Positions 8,538 through 17,197 of a stretch of DNA of 64,000 bases are shown one piece after another. This DNA is from JAAXIE01 sp965204245 (GTDB lineage Bacteria; Chloroflexota; Dehalococcoidia; Lucifugimonadales; JAAXIE01), in NCBI GenBank assembly GCA_965204245.1, contig CBDBED010000013.1, forward strand, positions 216,159 to 280,158, read 5' to 3'. Below the pieces are notes generated by a model, which saw nothing but the letters and a program-made list of their open reading frames with translations, was not told where the DNA came from and did not search any database. Position numbers and translations under genes: made by a program. Every line of letters begins with the position of its first letter. Within the stretch, counting starts at the first letter, position 1.

Positions 8538-9880
8538 GATGCGTCGGCCTGCTGCAGGCTCCTCACCCTGACTTGGATGGCATGAGAATGCGCCGAGAGT
8601 CCCTCACCCAAAGCGATGTTGGTCGCCGGCTCGGCTAGCCGCGAGAACTCATGAGGCGGCAGTCCCACCACTGGCATGGTGCGCAGGAATTGGTGGACCC
8701 CCAATGCGCTGCTGAAGCGCGCCGATCCGCCTGTCGGCATCACATGACTCGGCCCAGCCACATAGTCCCCCATCACTTCAGGAGAATAAGGCCCCAGGAA
8801 AAGACCGCCAGCATGACGCACCTTGCCTGCCCAGTTCCATGGGTTCTCCACCATCAGGCACAGGTGCTCCGGGGCAAGGAAGTTGGCGAGATCTATCGCC
8901 TCATCAACGGTGTCCACCAGCAGAATCTTCCCCTGCCTCTCCAGCGAGGCAACAGCCATGGCCTGTCGCTCCATCGTTGGTAGCTGTCGGTCCAATTCGT
9001 CGCTGATAGCGTCCACTAGCTCCGGGGCCGTGGTCACTAGGATAGGCACCGCCATCTCATCGTGTTCCGCTTGAGCAATCAAATCCGCAGCGCAGAAGGC
9101 GGGTGGGGCCGTGGAGTCCGCCACCACAAGTGTCTCGGTGGGACCGAAAATGCCGTCAATGCCCACTTGCCCGAAGACCAGTCGTTTGGCCAGTGCCACG
9201 AACAGGTTTCCCGGCCCGCATATAAGGTCCACACCCGGTACGGACTCGGTGCCATAAGCCATGGCCGCGATGGCTTGCGGCCCGCCGACCGCAAACACCC
9301 GGTCTATCCCCGACAAAGCCGCCGCAGCCAGAACGATAGGACTGGGCACATTGCCCTCACGAGGTGGGCTCACCAAGACCACCTCGTTCACGCCAGCCAC
9401 CTTGGCTGGGATGGCCGTCATCAGGACCGTTGAGGGATAGGCGGCCTTGCCTCCGGGGGCATAGATGCCCACCCTGTCTAGGGGGATGGTGAATTCCCCC
9501 AACCCTCTGTCCATGTCCAGCCAGCGGCGGGGCATGCACTCCTTGTGGAATGCCTCGATCCGCTCGGCGGCAACCTCCAAGGAACTACGCAACTCTGCTG
9601 GAAGGGCATCCATAGCCGCATCCAACTCACCTCGACCTACTTCCAACTGCTCCAAGTCAACTTGGTCGAGCAGCTTGGTATACCGCCTCAGGGCCCCATC
9701 GCCTTCACGGCGCACATCGCCCACGATGCGCTGCACTGCCTCTAACGGCGACAGGCGTTCGCCGAAAAGCTCCTCGTTGCGGTCCAGTACCTCATCCGGC
9801 ACCGTTGACGTATCCAGCGGGTCGGTGCGCTGCAGGGCATCGCGTGCCCTTTCCAGCCCCTCAATTACCTGCAGACGCAT
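8534..9880 (-). CDS. hisD: histidinol dehydrogenase
   Basis: HisD carries out the last two NAD-dependent oxidations of histidine synthesis using zinc, 448 aa. Characteristic stretches are YAPGGKAAYPSTVLM, CGPGNLFVALAKRLVFG followed by VGIDGIFGPTE, the catalytic AQAEHDE, and GPSHVMPTGGSARFSS near the end. The start at 9880 overlaps the end of the upstream phospholipase-like gene by 20 bp. The gene lies in the packed minus-strand his operon. Confidence 0.96.
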   Translation of the reverse strand: MRLQVIEGLERARDALQRTDPLDTSTVPDEVLDRNEELFGERLSPLEAVQRIVGDVRREGDGALRRYTKLLDQVDLEQLEVGRGELDAAMDALPAELRSSLEVAAERIEAFHKECMPRRWLDMDRGLGEFTIPLDRVGIYAPGGKAAYPSTVLMTAIPAKVAGVNEVVLVSPPREGNVPSPIVLAAAALSGIDRVFAVGGPQAIAAMAYGTESVPGVDLICGPGNLFVALAKRLVFGQVGIDGIFGPTETLVVADSTAPPAFCAADLIAQAEHDEMAVPILVTTAPELVDAISDELDRQLPTMERQAMAVASLERQGKILLVDTVDEAIDLANFLAPEHLCLMVENPWNWAGKVRHAGGLFLGPYSPEVMGDYVAGPSHVMPTGGSARFSSALGVHQFLRTMPVVGLPPHEFSRLAEPATNIALGEGLSAHSHAIQVRVRSLQQADAS

Positions 9881-10625
9881 CCAAGTACTCCTCTATTAGC
9901 CCCATGGATGACGTGATTGCCTCCTCACGGTAAGAGGCAATGCGCTCTGGTGTGACCACCTCATAGATTTCTTCCAAGCTATGGGGCATGTTGTCGATGA
10001 ATTCCTCTGCCATCGCCAGAGCCTGTTCGTCTTCGCCGTACATGCGACGCAAGGCCCGCGACAGCCGCTCCCAACTGAATTCCCAGCTATTGAATCGCTG
10101 TACCCAAGTGCGCCATTCCGCTAGCGTCTCGGCGTCCACGAAACCGATCTCTACGCCTGTCTCGGCCCCCTCCATCATCTCCGTGACCCGCTGCACCTCT
10201 TGCTCGTCGGCCTTGGCTTCACGGTCCATGTCCAACTGCATGGCGCGGTCCCACATGTTGCCCCGCACCTTGCCCTCCGCAGTGTCTCCACCACCGAAGA
10301 ACTGCCGGTAAACGGTGCAAATCCACGTTTCGTCAGCAACAAGGTGATTGATGTACCCCGAGACGAAGGCACGGGTGGGATCGTTAGCCGTCGAAGCCTC
10401 GCGGAGGTGCGGATTGGCCTGGAACATGGCCCGCACCCCTGCGCCTACCTCTTCCACCGATAGCGGAGCAAAGTGTGTACGTTCCCGGGGCCACTTTGCC
10501 ATCGCCCGTATGTCGGGTGTGGTGGCTCCGAGCAGAAAGGCTCCCTCGTGGGCCCTGAGTACCGGATGGTGCAGCCGGGTTGCAGCCTCTTGGGCCAATT
10601 GTATGTGCGCAGGAAGGTTAGGCAT
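9861..10625 (-). CDS. zinc-dependent phospholipase C-like protein inside the his operon
   Basis: This 254 aa protein begins MPNLPAHIQLAQEA. The pattern H-(x)n-GAFLLGATTPDIR, then a His and a later SGYINHLVADETW, is typical of the bacterial zinc-dependent phospholipase C / HD-like helical family. The His and Asp residues are the likely metal ligands. The substrate is unknown; a histidine-related function is not implied by the family. It overlaps hisG by 8 bp and hisD by 20 bp, so it is firmly embedded in the operon. Confidence 0.75.
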   Translation of the reverse strand: MPNLPAHIQLAQEAATRLHHPVLRAHEGAFLLGATTPDIRAMAKWPRERTHFAPLSVEEVGAGVRAMFQANPHLREASTANDPTRAFVSGYINHLVADETWICTVYRQFFGGGDTAEGKVRGNMWDRAMQLDMDREAKADEQEVQRVTEMMEGAETGVEIGFVDAETLAEWRTWVQRFNSWEFSWERLSRALRRMYGEDEQALAMAEEFIDNMPHSLEEIYEVVTPERIASYREEAITSSMGLIEEYLDASAGN

Positions 10626-11652
10626 CGTCTGATTCTAGCAGACTGCGAAAGCTACCGCACTCATCCTTGAACAGGTAGCTGACCTGGGATGCGGCAATAT
10701 CCTTCGCCCCCGAGTCCCTCAGGTGGTCCACCGCCTCCAGCAGCCTCTCCCGCGGCACGAGCAGGCTCACGGCATACCAGTCAGGCTCATCCAGATTGAA
10801 CACTGGAGACACCGTGGGCCCTTGCAGTCCAGCCAAGTGCGGCCTCGAGAGGATGTGGGTACCAATCCCTTCCGCGGACTCACCGTGCACGTTGGCCGTC
10901 AGGCGGAAATAGGAACGCGCCTTTAGGTACCCCTCAATGGTCTCCAGCACCGCCCGCGCCATCTGAAGGGTCTTCTCCGACCGCCTGATAAGCTCCCGGT
11001 TTCCCACCAAGCACGCGCTGGACTCCAGAATGGTGCCGTCGTCCAAGGTCTTTAGACGATTGTCCCGCAGGGTCATCCCGCTGGACACCAAGTCCACTAT
11101 GAGGTCGGCATACCCGGCAGCGGGCGCGGCTTCCAAGCTGCCACTGGCCTGTACCAACGTGAAGTAGTAAATCCCGTGGGAATAGAGGAACCGCTGCGTC
11201 ACCCGGGGATACTTGGTGGCGATGCGCAGTTGACGCCCCTGCTGTCGAAACTCCACTGCCAAGTCTGCCAGGTCGCTAATGCACGACACGTCAAGCCAGC
11301 CATCCGGCACGGCGGTCACCAAATCGCACCGCCCAAACCCCAAGTCCTCCACCAAGCACACCACCGGGGTCCCCTCTCTCCTGTACTCTAGAAAGCGGTC
11401 AAATCCAACGACCCCCAGTTCCGCGCTGCCCTCCTCCACCTTCTGCGTGATGTCGGCCGTGCGTTGAAACAGGGCAACCGCCCCCTTTACCGCCGAAATC
11501 TCAGCGGTATACCGGCGGCGCTGCCGCTCCACGGGCATCCCGCAGGAGCGCATAAAAGCTATGCAGCCGTCATACAAATCGCCGTCACTCGGCAGTACCA
11601 GCCTGAGTCCGTCGTGGTGGTTAGCTAGCTGCGTGTGTTGTGGTTGTGCCAT
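10618..11652 (-). CDS. hisG: ATP phosphoribosyltransferase catalytic subunit
   Basis: HisG starts histidine synthesis by joining PRPP and ATP. At 344 aa it is longer than the ~210 aa short form and seems to carry an extra C-terminal region (SPVFNLDEPDWYAVSLLVPRE), like the regulatory domain of long HisG. The catalytic part shows GSLEAAPAAGYADLIVDLVSSG, the PRPP-binding region, preceded by RIATKYPRVTQRF. The long form normally works without HisZ, yet a HisZ-like gene sits just upstream and overlaps it by 32 bp. Confidence 0.92.
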   Translation of the reverse strand: MAQPQHTQLANHHDGLRLVLPSDGDLYDGCIAFMRSCGMPVERQRRRYTAEISAVKGAVALFQRTADITQKVEEGSAELGVVGFDRFLEYRREGTPVVCLVEDLGFGRCDLVTAVPDGWLDVSCISDLADLAVEFRQQGRQLRIATKYPRVTQRFLYSHGIYYFTLVQASGSLEAAPAAGYADLIVDLVSSGMTLRDNRLKTLDDGTILESSACLVGNRELIRRSEKTLQMARAVLETIEGYLKARSYFRLTANVHGESAEGIGTHILSRPHLAGLQGPTVSPVFNLDEPDWYAVSLLVPRERLLEAVDHLRDSGAKDIAASQVSYLFKDECGSFRSLLESDDA

Positions 11653-13063
11653 CTGCGTTTACCGCCAGCACTGAAGGATAGCCTTGACTGCGCGCAAAAG
11701 CGATCGCACCCATCAAGTCACGAGGAGATACCTCCAACACCACGGGATGCCCTTCACTACGCAGTCCGGAGGCGAGTGCAAGGGCTCGCCCATATGCAGC
11801 ATCGCCCGTGGGCCAGATGTAGGTCACCGCAGTTGGGGTAGATTGGTCTTCCCTTGCGCCCGGGACCACATCCAAGACGGTCTCCAAGGAATACGCAAAG
11901 CCGAGGGCCGGGAGGTCGACTGGCGAGCCAAGTGCCCTCGCCAGACCGTCATACCTGCCACCGCCACCCAGCGATGGCCCCTCCTCGCCCGAGGTTATTT
12001 CGAAGATGATGCCGGTGTAGTAGGCCAGTTCCCTAGCGAGTCCGAAGTCTAGCCGTATGTTTCCTGATGCCGTGCTTGCATCGTCCAGCAGTTCCAGCGA
12101 ACGGGCCAGCTTGTCTAGGTGTCCGGTGTCTGCCCCGTATTCTCTGAGCAGTGCTTGGGCCTCCGGTATGGCTTGGGCAGCAGGACCCTTTACTGCGGCT
12201 AGGGCTTTGGCTGCCTCCATGCCTCGCTTGAGGCGCACAGGGTCGTCCGCAGCCTGCGCCTTGCGCAGCATTCGGTCCACCACCTCGTCGGGCGTCCGCT
12301 GCCCAACGGCTCCCTCGTCGGCTCCGGTGAGTTCCAGCATGCCTTTCAGCAACTCGCGAGCGTCGGGGCCGTCCATCTCTCTGACCAAAGCGGGTAGTTG
12401 TCCCGGACCATCATCCGATGCCAGCAGGCCCACCTTATCGGCTTGCTGCCATGCTCGCTGTACATCACCCCCGCCGTCCAACAAGTCCTGTAGCACGCTC
12501 AACACGAAACCGGTTGCACGCTCCGAGAGCCCGCAGGCCTCAAGTAGTGCCCGGTGCACCGAGATATCGCCTAGCATCAGGCGTACATCATTCAAGCCTA
12601 ACGCCGTCAAGGCTCCGCTGGCCAGCGCCAGACCCTCGGCATCAGCCGCAGGGCCGCCCACCCCGAGCAATTCAGCCCCCACCTGGGTGAACTGTCGCAG
12701 CCCCTTCTGGTCCTCCTCATAGCGGAAAACGGGCCCGCAATATTGCAGGCGTTTCGGCACCACCCAATCGTCCTCCTCCACCAAGTGTCGAATGGTGGAG
12801 CAGGTGAACTCTGGACGCATGCTGACGAGGTTTCCACCGGGATCGTTCAGCGTGTACATGCGGGAGGCAAGCTGCCCGCCCGACTTGCGCAGGAACAGTT
12901 CGGTATACTCGAGGATCGGGGGGGCCAGTACTTCGTAGCCGTGGAGAAGGAAGTAATAGCGAAGCCGGTCTTCGGCCCATCTTGAACGCAGCCAACTGGC
13001 CTCCGCCATGTCCCGCATTCCCGGGAGCGTTCGCACTCGCTGGACAGCATTCACTGCGCCCAT
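11621..13063 (-). CDS. hisZ: HisZ-like ATP phosphoribosyltransferase regulatory subunit (HisRS-fold), long form
   Basis: This 480 aa protein has the class II tRNA-synthetase fold. It shows LPGMRDM, EYTELFLRKSG, SMRPEFT (motif 1/2 area), the motif 2 region VFRYEEDQKGLRQFTQ, LAYYTGIIFEI, and GGGRYDGLA (motif 3 area). The HisRS motif 2 form is not kept, and the his-operon location favours HisZ over histidyl-tRNA synthetase. A further ~80 residues at the C-terminus (TYIWPTGDAAYGRAL...) resemble the anticodon-binding domain of HisRS, which ordinary HisZ proteins lack. A middle insertion (~residues 200-300) is also unusual. A HisRS paralog cannot be excluded. Confidence 0.8.
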   Translation of the reverse strand: MGAVNAVQRVRTLPGMRDMAEASWLRSRWAEDRLRYYFLLHGYEVLAPPILEYTELFLRKSGGQLASRMYTLNDPGGNLVSMRPEFTCSTIRHLVEEDDWVVPKRLQYCGPVFRYEEDQKGLRQFTQVGAELLGVGGPAADAEGLALASGALTALGLNDVRLMLGDISVHRALLEACGLSERATGFVLSVLQDLLDGGGDVQRAWQQADKVGLLASDDGPGQLPALVREMDGPDARELLKGMLELTGADEGAVGQRTPDEVVDRMLRKAQAADDPVRLKRGMEAAKALAAVKGPAAQAIPEAQALLREYGADTGHLDKLARSLELLDDASTASGNIRLDFGLARELAYYTGIIFEITSGEEGPSLGGGGRYDGLARALGSPVDLPALGFAYSLETVLDVVPGAREDQSTPTAVTYIWPTGDAAYGRALALASGLRSEGHPVVLEVSPRDLMGAIAFARSQGYPSVLAVNADGTTTTHAAS

Positions 13064-13113
13064 TTTACAGCAGCGTCTCGCGTGGGTTCAACGAGATTGG
13101 CGACGCCGAATGG

Positions 13114-13875
13114 CTAAGGTCGCGCCATAAGGCCGCCATCGATATACACCGGCTGTCCCGTGGTGTAATCGCAGGCATCGGAGCAAAAGTAAGCCAGCAA
13201 CGGAGCGATGTCACGGGGATGCCCCCGCCTCCGCAGTGGTATGTACCGCACCATTTGCTCCTGCTGCTGCTCCTCCGGCGAAGCGTCTGTGTCCGAAAAC
13301 CAGCCCAAGCCAATGGCGTTTACCCGAACATTGCTCCGCCCCCACTCCAAGGCTAGGGCGCGCGTAAGCTGCAATACCGCCCCTTGGGAAAGCGATGTCG
13401 CAACCGAGTTGGGCATCGCCCTGTCGGCAAGCACCGACGTTATGTTCACGATTCTGCCTGACTCCCGTGCCACCATACCCGCTCCCACCGCGCGACACAG
13501 GAACAGGACAGGCCTGATATCCCGTCCAAACATAGCGCCCAACTCGCTGATCGGAGTATCGAGCAAGGGCCGGAAATACTCGGTCCTGAAGCTATTCACC
13601 AGAACGTCGATGCTCCCGCCCCCGTCCGTCAACCGCGACACCACTTGATTGACACCGTCGGGGCTGCTGAAGTCGTCAACCATACCCGAAGCACCGGGGT
13701 CGTGCTGTTTCGCAGATTCCACGGCCGCAGTTGCAAGCTCCTGCGTCGGTGCTGCGACCGTTACATGCGCCCCGGCTTCTGCCAGCACTGCCGCTAGGTG
13801 TGGGAGGTAGCCTCCGGCGTTTCCTGCCAACAACGCAGTCTTGCCATCCAAGCGGAATTCTTCCAGTACTGGCAA
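13114..13875 (-). CDS. SDR-fold protein with degenerate active site
   Basis: This 253 aa Rossmann protein is related to short-chain dehydrogenases (GRIVNITSV, ALALEWGRSNVRVNAIGLGW, YIDGG near the end). The cofactor loop reads AGNAGGYLPHL in place of TGxxxGxG. The active-site Tyr and Lys of YxxxK align to Thr and Gln (NSVATSLSQGAV). It is probably not a normal dehydrogenase. The TTG start at 13875 is supported by GGAGG 7-11 bp upstream and lies one base after the stop of the next SDR, implying coupled translation. The longer frame from 13941 would overlap that gene by 65 bp. Confidence 0.78.
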   Translation of the reverse strand: MPVLEEFRLDGKTALLAGNAGGYLPHLAAVLAEAGAHVTVAAPTQELATAAVESAKQHDPGASGMVDDFSSPDGVNQVVSRLTDGGGSIDVLVNSFRTEYFRPLLDTPISELGAMFGRDIRPVLFLCRAVGAGMVARESGRIVNITSVLADRAMPNSVATSLSQGAVLQLTRALALEWGRSNVRVNAIGLGWFSDTDASPEEQQQEQMVRYIPLRRRGHPRDIAPLLAYFCSDACDYTTGQPVYIDGGLMARP

Positions 13876-13876
13876 C

Positions 13877-14683
13877 CTACTCCTCCATTGGCACGAACGG
13901 CTGATAGCCCGCCGGTGCCATCCCTGCTGCCAAGCCACCACCGTCCAGCGTGAACATTTCGCCCGTCATGTAGTCCGATGCCGACGATGAGAGGAACACC
14001 GCGATCGTCCCCATATCTTCCGGCTTGCCCAGCTTCCCGATGGGTATATTCTCCCCGAATCGCGGCAGGCTCTCCCGCATGTCGTCGGTCCCCACCGTGG
14101 GTATGAAGCCCGGGATAATCGTGTTCGCCGTCACGCCGTACCGTGCAAGATTAAACGACAGCACTCGCGTCAACTGCACCATCCCGCCCTTGCCGCAGCA
14201 GTACATCCAGATGTCGCGCCCGCCCCGCAACCCGAAACCCGATGCCACATTGATGATCTTTCCACTGCCCCGGTCCACCATGTGTTTGGACACCGCTCGC
14301 GAGCAGTAAAAGGCACTGCTCAGATTGGTGTCGATCCCCACCCGCCAGTCGTCGTCCGATATCTCCCAGATGGGCTTCCGCACATTCTCCTGGGTCATGC
14401 CCGCGTTGTTAATCAGGACATCCACCTTGCCCAGTTCGTCGATCGCAGTAGCTATCATGCTGTCCACTTGCGACGAGTCAGTAACATCCGTCGCCACTGC
14501 AATGGCCTTCCGTCCGAGTGCCCGCGCCTCCTCGGCGGACTCCTCGATCGGCCCGGCCCGGCGCGCCGCGATCACCAAGTCCGCTCCCGCGCGGGCCAGT
14601 GCCCGCACCATCGCCCGGCCCAATCCGGTCCCACCGCCGGTGATGACAATGGCGCGGCCATCCAGTGACAGGGCTTCCAGCAT
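13877..14683 (-). CDS. short-chain dehydrogenase/reductase
   Basis: This is a classical SDR of 268 aa. The NAD(P) motif TGGGTGLGRA lies near residue 15, followed by NNAGMTQ, NVASGFGLRGG, and the catalytic Y-x-x-x-K as YCCGK. LDGGGLA near the C-terminus is typical. The substrate is unknown. GGAGGT lies 4-9 bp before the ATG at 14683. It is followed by the degenerate paralog above, so the two may form a heteromer. Nearby MaoC-fold hydratases suggest a 3-oxoacyl or related acyl-CoA/ACP substrate, which is an inference. Confidence 0.88.
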   Translation of the reverse strand: MLEALSLDGRAIVITGGGTGLGRAMVRALARAGADLVIAARRAGPIEESAEEARALGRKAIAVATDVTDSSQVDSMIATAIDELGKVDVLINNAGMTQENVRKPIWEISDDDWRVGIDTNLSSAFYCSRAVSKHMVDRGSGKIINVASGFGLRGGRDIWMYCCGKGGMVQLTRVLSFNLARYGVTANTIIPGFIPTVGTDDMRESLPRFGENIPIGKLGKPEDMGTIAVFLSSSASDYMTGEMFTLDGGGLAAGMAPAGYQPFVPMEE

Positions 14684-14685
14684 GC

Positions 14686-15522
14686 CTACCTCCCAGGCTG
14701 GGTGGGCTTGATCCAGACGTACGCCGGGGCTTCCAGTACCGTCACCTCGCCACCAGCCAGCGCTACGAGGCCGCCGTCCGGCGACCGCATCAGCAGATTG
14801 CCATCGTCATCCACATCCTCTGCGATGCCACGGTAGGTGCCCCTGGGGTCCCCCGGGGCCGCAACGTCTTGCACGACCACCTGCTTCCCAAGGGTATCCA
14901 GGAGACCGCGCCATTCCTCCAGAGGCGTCCCGCCAGCCATAAGGGAGCAGTACATCTCGTCCATCTCCTCCAGCAAGTGTCGCAGCAAGGTGGCTCGGGA
15001 CACAGCGTCTCCACACTCTCTGTTCAGCGCCGTAGCCGTAGAGGCGATATACGGGTCAATCGCTGGGTCCAGCTCCACATTGATCCCGATCCCGACGATT
15101 GCGTGAGCCACCTCGCTGCCCGACAGCGAATTCTCCACCAGCACCCCGCCCGCCTTGCGCCCTCTTATACGGAGGTCGTTGGGCCATTTCAGGGTCACTT
15201 TTAAGCCGGTCGCAGATGCGACAGCCCTAGCCGAGGCTACCCCTGCCAGAATGCTTAGCCAGCGAAGCGAGTCGAGAGACGGCCGCAGCAGGATGGACAC
15301 CCACAAATTGCCCGCGGGTGATACCCACGTCCGCCCGAACCTGCCCCTCCCCGCTGTCTGCACTTCCGCAACCACGGCAGTGCCCTCAGCGGCTCCGGCA
15401 TCGGCCAAGCGGGCCGTCTCATCCATGGTGGAATCAATCTCGGGGTGAAAGAACACGGGACGGCCAACGATACGGGTCTTCAACTCCTCCCGCAGCATGG
15501 CCGCCACGAAGTTGTCCGCCAT
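14686..15522 (-). CDS. birA: biotin-[acetyl-CoA-carboxylase] ligase, monofunctional
   Basis: BirA activates biotin and attaches it to carboxylase carrier domains. The 278 aa protein has HPEIDSTMDE, the biotin-binding GRGRFGRTWVSP, and KWPNDLRIRGRKAGGVLVEN, which includes the catalytic Lys. No N-terminal helix-turn-helix is present; the catalytic domain begins within 30 residues, so this is the non-repressor type. It lies 2 bp before the SDR gene and 4 bp after the MaoC-like gene. Confidence 0.94.
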   Translation of the reverse strand: MADNFVAAMLREELKTRIVGRPVFFHPEIDSTMDETARLADAGAAEGTAVVAEVQTAGRGRFGRTWVSPAGNLWVSILLRPSLDSLRWLSILAGVASARAVASATGLKVTLKWPNDLRIRGRKAGGVLVENSLSGSEVAHAIVGIGINVELDPAIDPYIASTATALNRECGDAVSRATLLRHLLEEMDEMYCSLMAGGTPLEEWRGLLDTLGKQVVVQDVAAPGDPRGTYRGIAEDVDDDGNLLMRSPDGGLVALAGGEVTVLEAPAYVWIKPTQPGR

Positions 15523-15526
15523 GACC

Positions 15527-15955
15527 TCAGCCCGCGCGGTTGGGCAGCGAGAGTATCACCTTCCCGCCCACTAACCGGTCGCCGTCCAAGTTGGTGAGGT
15601 GGATATCGCACTCCACCAGATTCTCACCGTTATCCTCATACTTGTCCGTCACCAAGGCAACAATCTTCACCGGCGCGTGCAGCACAGGCTGGCGGAACAC
15701 CACGTCAATCTTCTTCAATATCTGGGGCGGCCCCCACTGCGTGAACAGTTGGGACATCAGGGCCACGCTCATCACTCCCGGCACTATCGGTCCCGGTTGA
15801 CCCAGACCCCGTGCCACTTCGTCGTCAACGAACCGGTTGGGGCCGGGGTTGCCCCAGATTTCGCAGAAAGTGCGCACCGTATCCAGGGTTGGATGCCTCT
15901 CCAGAGGACCAAGCTCATCCCCTAAATCGACGTCTTCGTAGTAGAGCTCGGCCAT
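15527..15955 (-). CDS. MaoC-like hot-dog dehydratase subunit
   Basis: This 142 aa single hot-dog protein is of the MaoC/enoyl-CoA hydratase type. The segment GLGQPGPIVPGVMSVALMSQLFTQW corresponds to the hydratase helix region. The order of this gene and its upstream partner, 3 bp apart, matches two-subunit (R)-specific hydratases in which one chain carries the Asp/His dyad. The clear D-x(4)-H of hydratase 2 is not obvious in this chain. Substrate unknown. Confidence 0.8.
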   Translation of the reverse strand: MAELYYEDVDLGDELGPLERHPTLDTVRTFCEIWGNPGPNRFVDDEVARGLGQPGPIVPGVMSVALMSQLFTQWGPPQILKKIDVVFRQPVLHAPVKIVALVTDKYEDNGENLVECDIHLTNLDGDRLVGGKVILSLPNRAG

Positions 15956-15958
15956 CGA

Positions 15959-16411
15959 CTACTCTCGCGCCGCGTAGGACTCTTCGACCGCGGCCACCGC
16001 TTGCCCGTTCTGGTTGGAAAACACCGTCTCCCACACTATGAATACCATCGTGCCGGTGCGCCCCGTCTTTGCATACACATCCTTCAAGCGCGACGAGGCC
16101 GTGAGCGAGTCACCCGCTTGGATCGGGCCCAGCGTCTCCAGCACCTGCCCGGCATGTACCCGTCCCCTGCCGAAGTTCAGCTTTATGTCAGGCAGCACCA
16201 CGTCATGAACGAACAACGTGCACAGCGAATTGGGAGCCAGCACCGCATCATACCCAGCCCCACGCGCTGCCTCCTCATCCAGATAGAGGGGATTGGTCTC
16301 GCCCAGAGTGCTGCAGAACCCATCAATCAGCTCTCTGGTGACGTGGAAAGGCCCCGAGTGGTGCTCCTTGCCCAATAGCGAGTGGTCGAAGTCCAGTTCT
16401 GGGGTGGTCAT
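15959..16411 (-). CDS. MaoC-like N-terminal-type dehydratase subunit (FAS1-like)
   Basis: This 150 aa hot-dog protein resembles the N-terminal half of fused MaoC dehydratases (FAS1-like dehydratase domain). It shows FHVTRELIDGFCSTLGETNPLYLDEEAARGAGY, then LNFGRGRVHAGQ, and ends VAAVEESYAARE. It probably pairs with the chain encoded 3 bp downstream. Its start overlaps the end of the PHP gene by 4 bp. Confidence 0.82.
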   Translation of the reverse strand: MTTPELDFDHSLLGKEHHSGPFHVTRELIDGFCSTLGETNPLYLDEEAARGAGYDAVLAPNSLCTLFVHDVVLPDIKLNFGRGRVHAGQVLETLGPIQAGDSLTASSRLKDVYAKTGRTGTMVFIVWETVFSNQNGQAVAAVEESYAARE

Positions 16412-17130
16412 GCAATGCTCCCTGCCAACGTGTCCTCTAGCCTGACAGGCGAAAACGTCCCTGCCATTATCGCTTCGACCAGCTCCCGCTCATTGGCGAT
16501 CCTGCTGGGAAAGGAAGTAAGGCAGGTGCCGATGTTGCTGACCAAGTGCGCGTCGCTGCCGCCGATACCCATCAGTCCGTCCGCGAAGGCCAGATCCTGC
16601 GCCCGCTCATTCTCCCCCCGCCGGCTGCCACCGTTGTGGGTCTCCACAATGCTCAGACCGTTGAAAGTCCGCCCCTGCTCAATGAACTCGCACAAGCCAA
16701 TGCCTGCCCTGCCCGGATGCGCAGGAATCGTAATGGCACCCGAGTCAGAAGCTGCCTCCATTAGTTCCAAGGGGTCCATGCGCACGTTGGCGAAGTCAAT
16801 CGCTTCCTGCAGCCTCTGATTGACGCCATAAACCAGGAAGTGGCCACAAGCGGTGTCTAGCTCCGATCCCTTCATCACCAGCACGCCATACTGGTCGCCC
16901 AGCGTGGAATAGTCGAGGTCGTTGTCGAACTTGCGGTGCTCTGTGAGGACGATGGCGTCGACGGTGTGGCCGCGCTTGCGAAGAACTTGAATCCACTTCA
17001 GGTAACCCTCAACCGTCGCCCTCGAATCATCCGAGGAAACGGAGTGGCAATGCATGTCAACGAACATCCGGCCGGTTGGCCCCCTTCCCACCAAACATCT
17101 AATCATAGACTTGTGCGACAGAGACGGCAA
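16408..17130 (-). CDS. PHP-domain metal-dependent phosphoesterase
   Basis: This protein has up to 240 aa. The PHP signature is clear: DMHCHSVSSDD (motif 1), a middle region with VLTEH, the IPAHPGRAG His, and the C-terminal GGSDAHLVSNIG. These supply the usual trinuclear metal ligands. Members hydrolyse phosphoesters or nucleotides; the substrate here is unknown. The start is uncertain: domain sequence begins only at MFVDMHCHS (start at 17067), and no strong ribosome site is seen for ATG 17130. It is the first gene of the long minus-strand run. Confidence 0.85.
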   Translation of the reverse strand: MPSLSHKSMIRCLVGRGPTGRMFVDMHCHSVSSDDSRATVEGYLKWIQVLRKRGHTVDAIVLTEHRKFDNDLDYSTLGDQYGVLVMKGSELDTACGHFLVYGVNQRLQEAIDFANVRMDPLELMEAASDSGAITIPAHPGRAGIGLCEFIEQGRTFNGLSIVETHNGGSRRGENERAQDLAFADGLMGIGGSDAHLVSNIGTCLTSFPSRIANERELVEAIMAGTFSPVRLEDTLAGSIA

Positions 17131-17197
17131 CCCGCAAGCAGCTTAAGGGACGCGCGAGCCCGTGCTAGAATGGCCCCGTCTCAAGGAGGAGGGCAGC

